The translations under genes were made by a program, and so were the position numbers. From Acidobacteriota bacterium (GTDB lineage Bacteria > Acidobacteriota > Blastocatellia > Pyrinomonadales > Pyrinomonadaceae), in NCBI GenBank assembly GCA_016715115.1, contig JADKBM010000004.1, positions 1,116,001-1,180,000 on the forward strand: a DNA stretch of 64,000 bases, in the 5' to 3' direction. The notes under the pieces are model-generated. The model did no database searches. It worked only from the letters and a program-made list of their open reading frames with translations, and was not told the origin of the DNA. Position 1 is the first letter of the stretch, and each line of letters starts with the position of its first letter. This document shows positions 54,715-63,424 of the stretch, piece after piece.

Positions 54715-55494
54715 ATGAATTACGAAACAATCACCGTCGAAAAACAAGGCAAGGTCGCTGTTTTAACGATCAACCGCCCGGACAAGCTGAACGCGCTCAA
54801 TCAATCGGTCCACGCCGAGGGCGTGGCCGCGCTCGAAGATCTGCGCCGGGACGATTCGGTCCGCGTCGTGGTCATTACCGGCAAGGGCGAAAAGGCGTTC
54901 ATCGCCGGCGCGGACATTTCCGAATTCGCCGGCCAAACGCCGGTTTCGCAGCGCAACCTTTTCAACGAAAAGACTTTTTTCAATTCCATCGACGCCTTTC
55001 CGAAGCCGGTCATCGCGATGATCAACGGTTTCTGCCTCGGCGGCGGCAACGAACTTGCGCTCGCGTGCGACATACGCATCGCGAGTGAGAACGCGCGCTT
55101 CGGCCAACCTGAGATCAACCTTGGGATAATGTGCGGCGGTGGCGGGACACAGCGCCTGACGCGCCTTCTGGGAGAAGGCCGCGCGATGGAGTTGATCCTG
55201 ACCGGCGATATGATCGACGCTGAAACGGCCTTGAGATTCGGCCTCGTAACGCAGGTTCATCCGTTGGCGGAACTTGAGGAAAAGACGATGGCGTTCGCCG
55301 CGAAGCTGGCCGAAAAAGCGCCCGTCGCGTTGCAGCTTTCAAAGGAAGCGGTTAAATTCGCGTCCAGATCGAACCTCGACGAAGGCCTGCGCCGCGAAGT
55401 CGATCTGTTCGCGATCTGTTTTTCGACCGAAGACAAACAAGAAGGCGTCAGCGCGTTTTTGGAAAAGCGCAAAGCTGATTTTAAGGGGAAGTAG
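54715..55494 (+). CDS. Enoyl-CoA hydratase/isomerase family protein
   Basis: A 259-residue crotonase-fold enzyme. The oxyanion-hole GKAF-like and GADISEF segments and both catalytic Glu are present: GGNELALACD (first Glu) and FGQPEINLGIMCGGGGTQRL (second). The usual Pro before the GxGGTQRL turn is replaced, giving MCGGGG. It should hydrate enoyl-CoA in fatty-acid oxidation; a related acyl-CoA reaction is possible. It stands alone, not with other beta-oxidation genes. Confidence 0.88.
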   Translation: MNYETITVEKQGKVAVLTINRPDKLNALNQSVHAEGVAALEDLRRDDSVRVVVITGKGEKAFIAGADISEFAGQTPVSQRNLFNEKTFFNSIDAFPKPVIAMINGFCLGGGNELALACDIRIASENARFGQPEINLGIMCGGGGTQRLTRLLGEGRAMELILTGDMIDAETALRFGLVTQVHPLAELEEKTMAFAAKLAEKAPVALQLSKEAVKFASRSNLDEGLRREVDLFAICFSTEDKQEGVSAFLEKRKADFKGK

Positions 55495-55738
55495 GCGGTA
55501 GACGGTAGACGGTAGACAGTAGACGGTAGACAGTAGACGGTAGACAGTAGACGGTAGACAGTAGACGGTAGACTGCTGACATTGAGCTGCATCGAACAGT
55601 AGTGTCCAGAATTTTGAACGTCACCGCCTACTGCCTACCGTATACCCGTTTACCGTCTACCACTACCCGTCTACCCGTCTACCGTCCGTCTACCGATCTA
55701 CCGTCTACCGTCTACCCTCCGTCTACCGGCTTTCTTCC
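55494..55738. repeat. Inverted GTAGACG/CTACCGT heptad array
   Basis: GTAGACG-type 7-bp units run from 55494 to about 55572. Their reverse complement (CTACCGT, CTACCCG) runs from 55622 to 55732, giving two arms around a 50-base centre. No gene is present. Confidence 0.9.
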
Positions 55739-55829
55739 CTTGACCCTCGGCGCGGATTTCGCTAAATTCAAAGTTCGCCGATTGGTGAGAGCAATCCGCA
55801 ATCACCAATCGCAAATCCCAATTAGTCTT

Positions 55830-55905
55830 GGGGACATAGCTCAGCTGGGAGAGCGCATGAATGGCATTCATGAGGTCAGGGGTTCGATCCCCCTTGTCTC
55901 CACCA
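55830..55905 (+). tRNA. tRNA-Ala (GGC)
   Basis: A 76-base cloverleaf with encoded CCA. The acceptor GGGGACA pairs with TGTCTCC (one G-U), and the anticodon loop ATGGCAT gives GGC. A terminator follows at once. Confidence 0.97.
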
Positions 55906-55913
55906 ATTAACTC

Positions 55914-55940
55914 AAAAGGCACCGACCGTGGTGCCTTTTT
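55914..55940 (+). terminator. Intrinsic terminator after tRNA-Ala
   Basis: AAAAGGCACC and GGTGCCTTTTT form a 10-bp stem with a 6-base loop followed by a T-run. Confidence 0.88.
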
Positions 55941-56400
55941 GATTTTGGAATTCTGATTTGTGATTTCGGATTTGTCAGATTTTGAACTTGGAATCCCCTG
56001 GAATCCCTTGGAATCCCTTGGAATCCCCGTCTACTGTCTACCGCCTACCGTCTACTGTCTCCCCATCCGGATTCCCGCCAAGAATCGATTCACTTTCGAA
56101 CTTCGCGATCATAACTGATCAAAGCTTGACCCGTCCTCGCCCCCCATTTTCTCTTCACAAACGGAAAAGATCGCCTCAGAAGATTAGCTGTTCATTGGCC
56201 TGGGTGTTCCTAAGAAAGTTCGCAACAGGTGATATAATTGACTGCAGAAAATGGAGAAAAATGATTCTTTTCGCAGCGGTCGTTTGACGTTGACAGTCCA
56301 TTAGAAAGTTGTTGTACGACCCTCGTGTCCGCCGTTCGCGATGTGGACTTGCCTGCGGGTAGTACGCTCTTGAACTGAAGTAAGAAAAACAGGAGGAACT
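55941..56400. other. Spacer with extended -10 promoter upstream of the SH3 gene
   Basis: No gene is visible apart from repeats (GGAATCCC and CTACTGT units, 55988-56055). TGATATAAT at 56230-56238 is a perfect extended -10 element about 160 bases before the SH3 gene. A 17-codon frame (ATG at 56252) follows it but has no ribosome site. Confidence 0.5.
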
Positions 56401-56712
56401 ATGAAATCACTTTTTTTGATCGCGCTTCTGATAACCGTATTTGCAATCGGCGGAACAATCGCGGCGTACGGGCAATCTGAGATGGCCAAGTGCTACGTCA
56501 AGGACCCGACCGGAACGCCTTTGAATCTGCGTTCATCGCCCAACGGGAGGGTAATTGCAAAACTGAGAAACGGCACCGTGCTCTACACCCCGATCGGGGA
56601 TAATGACGGCGCTTCCACGAACTATGACGGCTACATACAGGTTTACCGTCGCCAGAAGGGCAAATATTATGTATGGGGATTTGTGTTTCATGATTACACT
56701 ACCTGTCCGTAG
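56401..56712 (+). CDS. Secreted SH3-domain protein (second copy type)
   Basis: A 103-residue protein with a signal peptide (MKSLFLIALLITVFAIGGTIAAYG) and one bacterial SH3 domain: TGTPLNLRSSPNGRVIAKLRNGTVLY ... YIQVYRRQKGKYYVWGFVFHDYTTC. The ribosome site AGGAGGA is 5 bases upstream. It is a diverged relative of the protein at 32032, with the same NLRS start to the domain and a final Cys. Confidence 0.8.
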   Translation: MKSLFLIALLITVFAIGGTIAAYGQSEMAKCYVKDPTGTPLNLRSSPNGRVIAKLRNGTVLYTPIGDNDGASTNYDGYIQVYRRQKGKYYVWGFVFHDYTTCP

Positions 56713-57171
56713 CAACGTTGCAGCTGCGAACCGGTGATTCGCGATGATACTGTCTCTCACGGCTGATCAGATGTCGCTTGTCGAGGCGTGAAACTGCTCG
56801 CTCAATCGCCAGTCATTTCGATATCTATGGCTTTCGGGGTCGGTGTTCTAAAACGCAGGCGGGAGAAAGTGGTAAGACCGACCAATCTGCACGCCTCCGG
56901 CGCCCGGATAGGCGGAAAAGCTCCGCTTTTCCGAAAGCGACCCGATTGATTGACTGGCGGCTGCGCCGCAGAATTGTGGAGTAGGCGGCGCAACCGACGA
57001 CATTATTGTTTGCGGCTCAGGCTGCGGCAGTTGACGGTAGACGGTCTACCGCCTACCGCCTACCGCCTACCGTCTACCGTCTACCGTCTACGGTCTACCG
57101 CCTACCGTCTACCGCCTACCGTCTACCGCCTACCGTCTACCGCCTACCGTCTACCGCCCACCGTCTACCGT
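56713..57171. other. Spacer (459 b): hairpin fragments and a CTACCGT array
   Basis: No gene is visible. A GGAAAAGC/GCTTTTCC hairpin lies near 56911-56932. Short inverted fragments (AATCGCCAGTCA with TGACTGGCG) suggest a decayed small element. From 57032 to 57180 there is a one-orientation CTACCGC/CTACCGT heptad array that runs into the arsM stop. Confidence 0.7.
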
Positions 57172-57180
57172 CTACCGCCT
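57032..57180. repeat. CTACCGT/CTACCGC heptad tandem array
   Basis: About 20 seven-base units in one orientation precede the arsM stop codon. The unit is the reverse complement of the GTAGACG/GTAGGCG type seen at 55494. The period is constant at 7. Confidence 0.9.
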
Positions 57181-58047
57181 AATCGCAAACACCTTGACAC
57201 TCGCCGCATATTCGTTGACGTTATAGCGCTTCAGCAGTTCGGCGAACTCCGAGTGTAGATCGCCCGAGGGGGCGCAGCACGAGGGTTCGATGTTCGGGAG
57301 CAACTTCGAGCCGCCGATCTGCGTCATCGCCGGGGCGCAGCAGCCCGATTGGTTCTCGACCTTCGCGTACGCGTTCAGGTCCGCGCCGGAATCGATCACT
57401 TCGACCGCCGAAAAGCCCGCGTCCTTTAATCCTGTGCGGTAATCCTCGATCGGGATCGCGCCGGCGATGCAGCCGACATAGGCCATCACGTCCGCGCCGA
57501 GTTCCGGCGGCAGATCCTTTTTCAGCGCGATGTCCGAGACCGCCAGCCGTCCGCCCGGTTTGAGCACGCGCGCGATCTCGCGGAAAACGGCCGGTTTGTC
57601 CGGCGCGAGATTGATGACGCAGTTGCTGATGACGCAATCGACCGAATTGTCCGGCAACGGCAGTTTGTCGATCGTCGCCAGATGAAACTCGACGTTCGCG
57701 TAGCCGGCCTTTTCGGCGTTGCGCTTGGCGAGCGCGATCATCTCGGGCGTCATATCGATCCCGATCGCGCGGCCCGCGGAGCCGACCTTCTCGGCCGCGA
57801 GGAAAACATCCAGCCCGCCGCCCGATCCGAGATCGACGACCGTTTCGCCCGGCTGAAGCGAAGCCATCGCCGTCGGGTTCCCGCACGACAATCCCATATT
57901 CGCCTCCGCCGGGATCGACGCCAATTCGTCCGACGAATACCCGAACGCCTCCGCCACCGCCCGCACGCCTTCATTCTTCGAAGAAAGCTCGCTGACCGCC
58001 ACCGAAGCATATTTCTCGCGCACCGCCGTCACTAATTTTTCAGACAT
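57172..58047 (-). CDS. arsM: Arsenite S-adenosylmethionine methyltransferase ArsM
   Basis: A 291-residue ArsM from the ATG at 58047 (MSEKLVTAVREKYASVAV). SAM motif I is VVDLGSGGGLDVFLAA (70-85), and the three arsenite-binding Cys of the family are at C55 (GLSCGNP), C143 (SNCVINL) and C193 (YVGCIAGAI). Two extra Cys-Cys pairs near the C-terminus (236-237, 257-258) may add arsenic binding. It methylates As(III) to volatile or less toxic forms. No arsR or arsB lies next to it. Confidence 0.9.
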   Translation of the reverse strand: MSEKLVTAVREKYASVAVSELSSKNEGVRAVAEAFGYSSDELASIPAEANMGLSCGNPTAMASLQPGETVVDLGSGGGLDVFLAAEKVGSAGRAIGIDMTPEMIALAKRNAEKAGYANVEFHLATIDKLPLPDNSVDCVISNCVINLAPDKPAVFREIARVLKPGGRLAVSDIALKKDLPPELGADVMAYVGCIAGAIPIEDYRTGLKDAGFSAVEVIDSGADLNAYAKVENQSGCCAPAMTQIGGSKLLPNIEPSCCAPSGDLHSEFAELLKRYNVNEYAASVKVFAIRR

Positions 58048-58472
58048 AACATCACCGCCAATTTCTAGGATTTCGATACAATTCCTGGAATCGTAATGCA
58101 ATTCCAGAATTCCAATACAATTCCAGATTAGTCCTCTTTCTCATATTCGTCAAGGCGTATATGAGAACAGTGAGCGGTGAACAGTGAGCGGTGAACAGTA
58201 AGCGGTGAGCGGTGAGAAGTAACGGTGAGCAGTAAGCGGTGAGCCGTAAACAGTCAATCGGCAGAAACGCGCACGAGGTAAGCGTGCCCACCAATGCAGA
58301 AGCGCGCACGGTTTCGGCGTCAACCAGGAAGCGGACGCACGAGGCCGGGGAAATGTTGGATGAAGCTCGCCGCAGATCGAATCGCCAGTTGAAAGGCGCC
58401 TCCCGACCAACCCGAGTGGAACGCAAGCGTCGCCAATCCCAAATCCCAATTCCCAATTCCCAATTCCCGATG
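58048..58472. other. Spacer (425 b) with heptad array and repeat family C fragment
   Basis: No gene is visible. GTGAGCGGTGAACA units (58160-58250) form a 7-bp-period array. A CAGAAACGCGCACGAGGTAA sequence at about 58260 recurs near 59932. AATTCCCAATTCCC repeats lie before the TrmO stop. Confidence 0.75.
58160..58252. repeat. GTGAGCG/GTGAACA heptad array
   Basis: Seven-base units in one orientation alternate between two forms over about 90 bases. Confidence 0.8.
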
Positions 58473-58904
58473 CTACGCTTTTTCCATCCATCCCCGGCGC
58501 AGGTCCGTTTCCGGCACCGACGTCAGAAAGGGTTTGATGTCGAGAATCGGCGTTCCGTCGAGCATATCGACCCCGCGCACGTGAACACGGCGTCCTTCGC
58601 GCCCGATCACTTCGACTACTGTCAGACCGATCGGGTTCGGGCGTCGCGGTGAACGCGTCGAAAAGACTCCGTGCGGCTCCGAAGCGGTCGGCGGCTGCGA
58701 CAGAAGATCATAGCCCTCGCTGCGGTCGAACACCCAGATCACGAAAAGGTGCGAAAACCCCTCGATGTCCCGCAGCCCCTCTTCAAACTCGGCCGCGACC
58801 TCCAGAATCCCTTCCGCGACGTGCTTCGCCCCGGCTCCTTTCGGAATCTGCGAAGTCTCCCCGAAAGGGCTCCGAACAACACCTATCACCTGCATTTCAA
58901 ACAT
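58473..58904 (-). CDS. trmO: tRNA (N6-threonylcarbamoyladenosine(37)-N6)-methyltransferase TrmO
   Basis: A 143-residue protein with the start at 58904 (MFEMQVIGVVRSPFG), set by GAGGAGG upstream. The TrmO/TsaA core is clear: VRSPFGETSQIPKG near the start, FSHLFVIWVFDRS, GVFSTRSPRRPNPIGLTVVE and VDMLDGTPILDIKPF. It methylates t6A37 in tRNA-Thr. In some genomes the gene sits near arsenic genes, as here beside arsM, but a functional link is not shown. Confidence 0.88.
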   Translation of the reverse strand: MFEMQVIGVVRSPFGETSQIPKGAGAKHVAEGILEVAAEFEEGLRDIEGFSHLFVIWVFDRSEGYDLLSQPPTASEPHGVFSTRSPRRPNPIGLTVVEVIGREGRRVHVRGVDMLDGTPILDIKPFLTSVPETDLRRGWMEKA

Positions 58905-59254
58905 AAGAACCTCCTCAAACAAAGCCGGTCACCGACCGGATCACTCATCAAATCAGACGCGCGTAAAAGCGAATCCACTGACGGATAACTATACAACGGA
59001 AGGACGGGATTTTCCCGAAGAAGCGCCGGACCGAGACTGGAGCGCAAGCATGACTGGAGCGCAAGCATGACTGGAGCGCAAGCGTCCCCGCTTGCAATGA
59101 GCGCGAAGCGCGAAAAAGCCGTAAGCATTCAAAGCGTCCGCGGGAACGCTTGCGCTCCAGTCGAAACCCTGCGTTACGTTATCCGCCAAAACTTCACACC
59201 TTAATGACAGCCCGACCTTCGCGGCTCGAAAACGAAAACACAGAGGAAAAAATA
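58905..59254. other. Intergenic region with GGAGCGCAAGC repeats
   Basis: No gene is visible. ACTGGAGCGCAAGC occurs three times (59034-59090) with an inverted copy GCTTGCGCTCCAGT at 59150-59163. This repeat family continues at 59812-60105. Confidence 0.7.
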
Positions 59255-59797
59255 ATGAGAAAAAACTTGATCAGCAGCATTTTTATGAGCAGTATCGCAC
59301 TGCTTTTCTTGGCAGGTTCAGCTTCGGCGGATTTTGTCAGCCGCGACTTTGACGGCGACGGCCGGTCGGACTATGCGGTCTTTCGTCCGTCAAGCGGCAC
59401 GTTCTATTACATCAGCAGCGCAACCGGGGCGTTCGTGGCGGTTCAGTGGGGACAAGCCTGCGACCGCGTCATTGACGGCGATTTCGACGGTGACGGCCGC
59501 GCCGACATTGCGATTTGGCGGCCCTCGACCGGAACCTGGTGGGTCAGGCCAAGCCAAACGCCCACAATTCCTTTGGTGCGGACTTGGGGAAATGTCTCTT
59601 TTGGGGATATTCCGGCTCCGGGTGATCGCGACGGCGACGGAAAAACGGACATGATAGTCTATCGTCCCGGCGCGCCCGGAAATTGGTGGGTGCTCAAGAG
59701 CAACAGCAACTGGACGACCTCGGACCCGGTCTTCGCATTCGGAACCACCGACGACATCCCGCTGTCGGCCGCCTACAAAGACTGCAGTTGTCCGTAA
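59255..59797 (+). CDS. Secreted FG-GAP (VCBS) repeat protein
   Basis: A 180-residue protein from the ATG at 59255 (MRKNLISSIFMSSIALLFLAGSASA, signal peptide), set by AGAGGAAAAA upstream. Three repeats each start with a calcium-type loop: DFDGDGRSDYAVFRPSSGTFY, DFDGDGRADIAIWRPSTGTWW and DRDGDGKTDMIVYRPGAPGNWW. They form part of a beta-propeller, although three repeats are fewer than a full blade set. The family is expanded in Acidobacteriota. Function is likely adhesion or binding outside the cell. Confidence 0.85.
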   Translation: MRKNLISSIFMSSIALLFLAGSASADFVSRDFDGDGRSDYAVFRPSSGTFYYISSATGAFVAVQWGQACDRVIDGDFDGDGRADIAIWRPSTGTWWVRPSQTPTIPLVRTWGNVSFGDIPAPGDRDGDGKTDMIVYRPGAPGNWWVLKSNSNWTTSDPVFAFGTTDDIPLSAAYKDCSCP

Positions 59798-59811
59798 ATG
59801 CAACTAAGCCG

Positions 59812-60165
59812 CCTGGAGCGCAAGCATCCCTGCTTGCCACGGCGCCCCGCGCCGTCAAGCCGATGCGCTCCGGCGCGGCGAATTCAAAAGGCCTTTTTCG
59901 CGCCGCGACTGCAGCGCAAGCATCCCCAATGCAGAAACGCGCACGAAGTAAGCGTGCATCGCCGCGACTGGAGCGCAAGCGTCCCCGCTTGCCATGAGCG
60001 CCAAGCGCGAAAAAGCCGTCAGCATTCAAGGCGCCGTATCCCATCGGCCCTACGGCGCCAAGCGCCGTTGCAAGCGGGGACGCTTGCGCTCCAGTCGCGA
60101 AGCGCGAAAAGGCGTTGGCGTTCGAGGGGCCGGGCTGTGTTGCAACCGGGGGACGCTTGCATTGC
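59812..60165. repeat. GGAGCGCAAGCGTCCCCGCTTGC dispersed repeat cluster (family C)
   Basis: Several direct and inverted copies of GGAGCGCAAGC (59815, 59909, 59967) and GACGCTTGCGCTCC (60079-60092) are mixed with GAAAAAGCCGTMAGCATTCAA (60006-60027; also at 59113-59133). A 17-codon-long start of an open frame through them is not a gene. Confidence 0.75.
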
Positions 60166-60281
60166 AACCACTATCATCCGCAGCCGGATTTGGGTGGAGA
60201 TTTTCCTTGCATTCCGTAAACAATACTAACTACAATTCACCGGGTCAGAAAAAGACATTGACAGGAATTGCATTTGCTCGA

Positions 60282-62270
60282 ATGCGTTACTATTACTCAA
60301 ATAGCCTCATTGGATTCTTTGCGGACTCTCCGGAGCATATTCTTGGGACAATTCAGGGCAACACGCCTTTCGATATTCGTCCGACCGAAACCGATGCCTG
60401 GACAGCACAGATCGAGATCTTGAAGAATTCGATAAGCGTTCAAGAAGGCGAGGAAGGCGAGATTTTTTTCGAATACGCGATTCCGCGTATGGGTCGAAGG
60501 GTTGACGTCGTGATCGTTACACGCCGGATTATTCTGGTTATCGAATTCAAGGTTGGCAAGCGAGAGTTCCAAACTCAAGACATTGATCAGGTCTGGGACT
60601 ATGCACTCGACTTAAAGAACTTTCACGAAACGAGCCACTTGCCAATGCTCGCGCCAATTCTAGTAGCAACGGAAGCGCCCGACCAGAAAGAGCAAGACGC
60701 CTTCACCGTCGACCTTGACCAACTTATCAAACCAATTACGACGAACGCTAACCAACTTGGGGCCTTATTGGGCAACCTATTCAGTTTTGCCGTTGAAAAC
60801 AATGTCGACACCGAAAATTGGGCGGATGGATCCTACTCGCCGACCCCGACGATTATCGAGGCCGCTGTGGCTCTATATAACCAACATTCGGTCTCTGAAA
60901 TTACAAGTAAGGCTGCGTCTGCAAGAAACTTACGCGAAACGAACAGAAAAATTTCAGAAGTTATTCGTAACGCTAGGCTCAATAGTGAAAAGGCGATTTG
61001 TTTCGTGACGGGCGTTCCTGGCGCTGGCAAAACACTTGTTGGCCTTGATATCGCAACGAATCATTTGGACGAAGTGAAGGGAACAAAAAGCGTGTTTCTA
61101 TCTGGCAACGGCCCACTTGTCGCTATTCTCCGTGAAGCGCTCGCTCGCGATTCGGTTAGACGAAAGAAAGAAATCGGAGAACGAAAACGCCTTGGGGATG
61201 CTAGACGCGAAGCGGCCGCTTTCATTCAGCCAGTTCATCACTATAGAGATACCTACTTGAAGGATACGAGCGCACCCTTCGACAACATTGCGATCTTTGA
61301 CGAGGCGCAGCGCGCTTGGGACCTCGAACAAACGAGGAGCTTCTTAAAACGGAAACGTGGGCTTGCAAATTTTGATAAATCCGAACCGGAGTTTCTAATA
61401 TCCTGCCTTGAACGCCATCAGGATTGGGCGGTAATAATTTGCCTTGTCGGCGGGGGTCAAGAGATTCACCGGGGTGAAGCGGGAATTAGTGAATGGATTG
61501 ACGCACTCAATCGTTCATTTCCGCATTGGAAGATATACATCTCCGATCGACTTAACGACTCCGAGTACTCCGCTGGCCACGCACTCGATCGAATTGAAAG
61601 GAAGGAGAACCTTAATGTCTCCGAAAGCCTCCACCTTTCCGTTTCAATGCGATCATATCGAGCTGAGAATGTTTCGAAACTTGTGAAGAATTTACTAGAT
61701 ATTGAGCCTGTTGACGCACGTGAGGAACTCGAAAAACTAAATAAACGGTTTCCGGTCGTTCTGACACGTAACGTCGAGGACGCCAAGCGCTGGCTCCGCG
61801 AAAAAGCCCGCGGATCAGAACGTTTCGGAATGGTAGTCTCATCAAATGCGTACCGGCTTAAGCCGCACGCAATCGATGTTCGTGTCCAAACCGACCCTGT
61901 CAAATGGTTCCTTGAAGGCAAAGAGGATGTCCGTTCATCTTATTTCCTTGAAGATGTCGCAACCGAATTCCAGGTCCAAGGCTTAGAATTAGATTGGGCA
62001 TGCGTCACTTGGGATGCGGATTTCCGATACACGAACGTTGGGTGGGATGGTTATTCGTTTGTTGGGACCAAATGGCAACGTGTGCTGAAAGAGGAGCGCA
62101 AACAGTACTTGATAAATGCCTACCGAGTTCTGCTTACGCGGGCGCGTCAGGGAATGGTAGTCGTTGTTCCACGCGGAGATAAGAATGATGACACGCGTTT
62201 ACCAGCTTTCTATGATTCTACTTATCAATACCTAAGCCGTATTGGGTTCTCGAGGCTTGAATCCGCCTAG
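60282..62270 (+). CDS. PD-(D/E)XK-like domain fused to DUF2075 (SF1-type) ATPase/helicase
   Basis: A 662-residue protein from the ATG at 60282 (MRYYYSNSLIGFFADSPEHIL). The longer open frame to 59994 is only repeat sequence. Residues ~55-95 match a nuclease-like core: an early Glu, D75 in RRVDVVIVTRR and E88-x-K90 in LVIEFKVGK. Walker A GVPGAGKT (244-251) and Walker B IAIFDEAQ (336-343) belong to DUF2075, with ATEFQVQGLELDWACVTWD and AYRVLLTRARQGMVVVVP near the end. Such proteins occur in accessory and defence regions. Function is unproven. Confidence 0.8.
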   Translation: MRYYYSNSLIGFFADSPEHILGTIQGNTPFDIRPTETDAWTAQIEILKNSISVQEGEEGEIFFEYAIPRMGRRVDVVIVTRRIILVIEFKVGKREFQTQDIDQVWDYALDLKNFHETSHLPMLAPILVATEAPDQKEQDAFTVDLDQLIKPITTNANQLGALLGNLFSFAVENNVDTENWADGSYSPTPTIIEAAVALYNQHSVSEITSKAASARNLRETNRKISEVIRNARLNSEKAICFVTGVPGAGKTLVGLDIATNHLDEVKGTKSVFLSGNGPLVAILREALARDSVRRKKEIGERKRLGDARREAAAFIQPVHHYRDTYLKDTSAPFDNIAIFDEAQRAWDLEQTRSFLKRKRGLANFDKSEPEFLISCLERHQDWAVIICLVGGGQEIHRGEAGISEWIDALNRSFPHWKIYISDRLNDSEYSAGHALDRIERKENLNVSESLHLSVSMRSYRAENVSKLVKNLLDIEPVDAREELEKLNKRFPVVLTRNVEDAKRWLREKARGSERFGMVVSSNAYRLKPHAIDVRVQTDPVKWFLEGKEDVRSSYFLEDVATEFQVQGLELDWACVTWDADFRYTNVGWDGYSFVGTKWQRVLKEERKQYLINAYRVLLTRARQGMVVVVPRGDKNDDTRLPAFYDSTYQYLSRIGFSRLESA

Positions 62271-62411
62271 ATCGAGATTGAATTACCTTTTTGACGAAGC
62301 GGAGGATTCGTGCCAAAGCGAACTGTTTCGATGTTAAGCCCTTTGATACGCATCGAAAATCTTGCGACGGAGGATTCTGAGTTGATCGTATCGTGCTTTC
62401 TAGGTTGGCTC

Positions 62412-63071
62412 TCAAGCAGCCCTGAATCGCTCATATCGGACCTCAAGCAATGCCCGATTTGGCTTTTCACTACTGCGGAACGGTGTGATGATTCGCGTTC
62501 GGTGCATTTCTTTTAACCCATGCTGAAGCATCGGCCCGTCGATTTCTTCCAAGATATCGTCGCGGATTTCCGCAACAAGATCCGGTGTGATTCCCAAGAT
62601 GTTGGCGTCAAATGCCGCGTGATGCAATTTGCAGAGCGCGAGACCGTTGCTTACGATTGGTTCGCCTTGATCCTCCGTGTCCGGAATAATGTGGGCCGCG
62701 TCCAATAAATTTGAGTGTCGAAGTCTACACAATGCGCATGAAGATTTGTACGCTCGAAGCACTCGATCACGGAATACTCTCTGGTGGAGCCTTATCCGCA
62801 CTTCAGCCGTCTTGTATCGCCGTCGAAAAATATCATGGGGGTTGTCGGCGGACCGGATGTCTTCTAATTGTAATTGACTTCTTTCATCAAACGTCACACC
62901 AAATGTTAGTTCTTGGGGCGTGTCGACGACGACAAAAACCGGCCATTGCGCAACGTACGCACCGGGAATCGTACCGTGGAAATAAATCAAAGGAAGACCA
63001 CGCCGACAAGTTTCCCGAAGGCCAACGTTATCTCGATGATTTACGTCGTTACCGCGATATCGATACTTCAA
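62412..63071 (-). CDS. HNH endonuclease, probably 5'-truncated
   Basis: The HNH part is complete: CALCRLRHSNLLDAAHIIPD (Cys pair and His), then GLALCKLHHAAFDANILG. The only start in a sensible place is TTG at 63071, yet the frame upstream continues open and family-like residues (TINNLITEGIL) lie before it; the family usually has about 90 more N-terminal residues. That part seems replaced by the palindrome cluster at 63128-63345. The enzyme may be inactive or start elsewhere. It runs against the DUF2075 gene. Confidence 0.7.
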   Translation of the reverse strand: MKYRYRGNDVNHRDNVGLRETCRRGLPLIYFHGTIPGAYVAQWPVFVVVDTPQELTFGVTFDERSQLQLEDIRSADNPHDIFRRRYKTAEVRIRLHQRVFRDRVLRAYKSSCALCRLRHSNLLDAAHIIPDTEDQGEPIVSNGLALCKLHHAAFDANILGITPDLVAEIRDDILEEIDGPMLQHGLKEMHRTRIITPFRSSEKPNRALLEVRYERFRAA

Positions 63072-63424
63072 GATTCCTTCGGTAATGAGATTATTGATCG
63101 TATGGACGGCGGTTTTGTCGCCTCGCCGCGAAAATCGATCGGCCGCTGCCGGCGACTCAGGGGCCTCCGGCTCCGTCGGGTGCTCACGGTTCCGACGGGT
63201 GCGGCGCTGGGGCTGAGGCTCGATCTGCCGGTCGCTACCGCTCCCGGTTCTGACGGGTGCGGTGCCGGATCAGGCAGGTGGTGTCGAATCTGCCGGGCTC
63301 GCGACCTGGTCGGAACCGGGAGCGGTAGCGACCGGCAAATTGGGACGCGTGGATACTTTGCTGATACCGTATGATGCGTTATCATCTCCTGAAACTTGAT
63401 TCCTGACCACCAAACTCACTCTCT
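63072..63424. other. Palindrome cluster next to the RAYT gene (353 b)
   Basis: No intact gene is visible. The frame of the HNH gene continues to about 63270 with low-complexity Pro/Ala/Glu sequence. The rest is the REP-like cluster described below. Confidence 0.6.
63128..63345. repeat. REP-like palindrome cluster (BIME-like)
   Basis: A perfect 24-bp inverted repeat lies at 63227-63250 and 63313-63336 with a 62-base centre. Related short motifs GGTTCCGACGGGTGCGG (63188-63204) and GGTTCTGACGGGTGCGG (63246-63262) repeat within it. It lies about 80 bases upstream of the transposase-like gene at 63425, as expected for a REP served by a nearby RAYT. Confidence 0.8.

Noticed and set aside
57032..57180. 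CRISPR-like array upstream of the arsM stop
   Set aside because: Simple 7-bp tandem array without spacers.
59994..60281. A 96-residue N-terminal extension of the DUF2075 protein
   Set aside because: It is translated from GGAGCGCAAGC repeats; the conserved protein starts at 60282.
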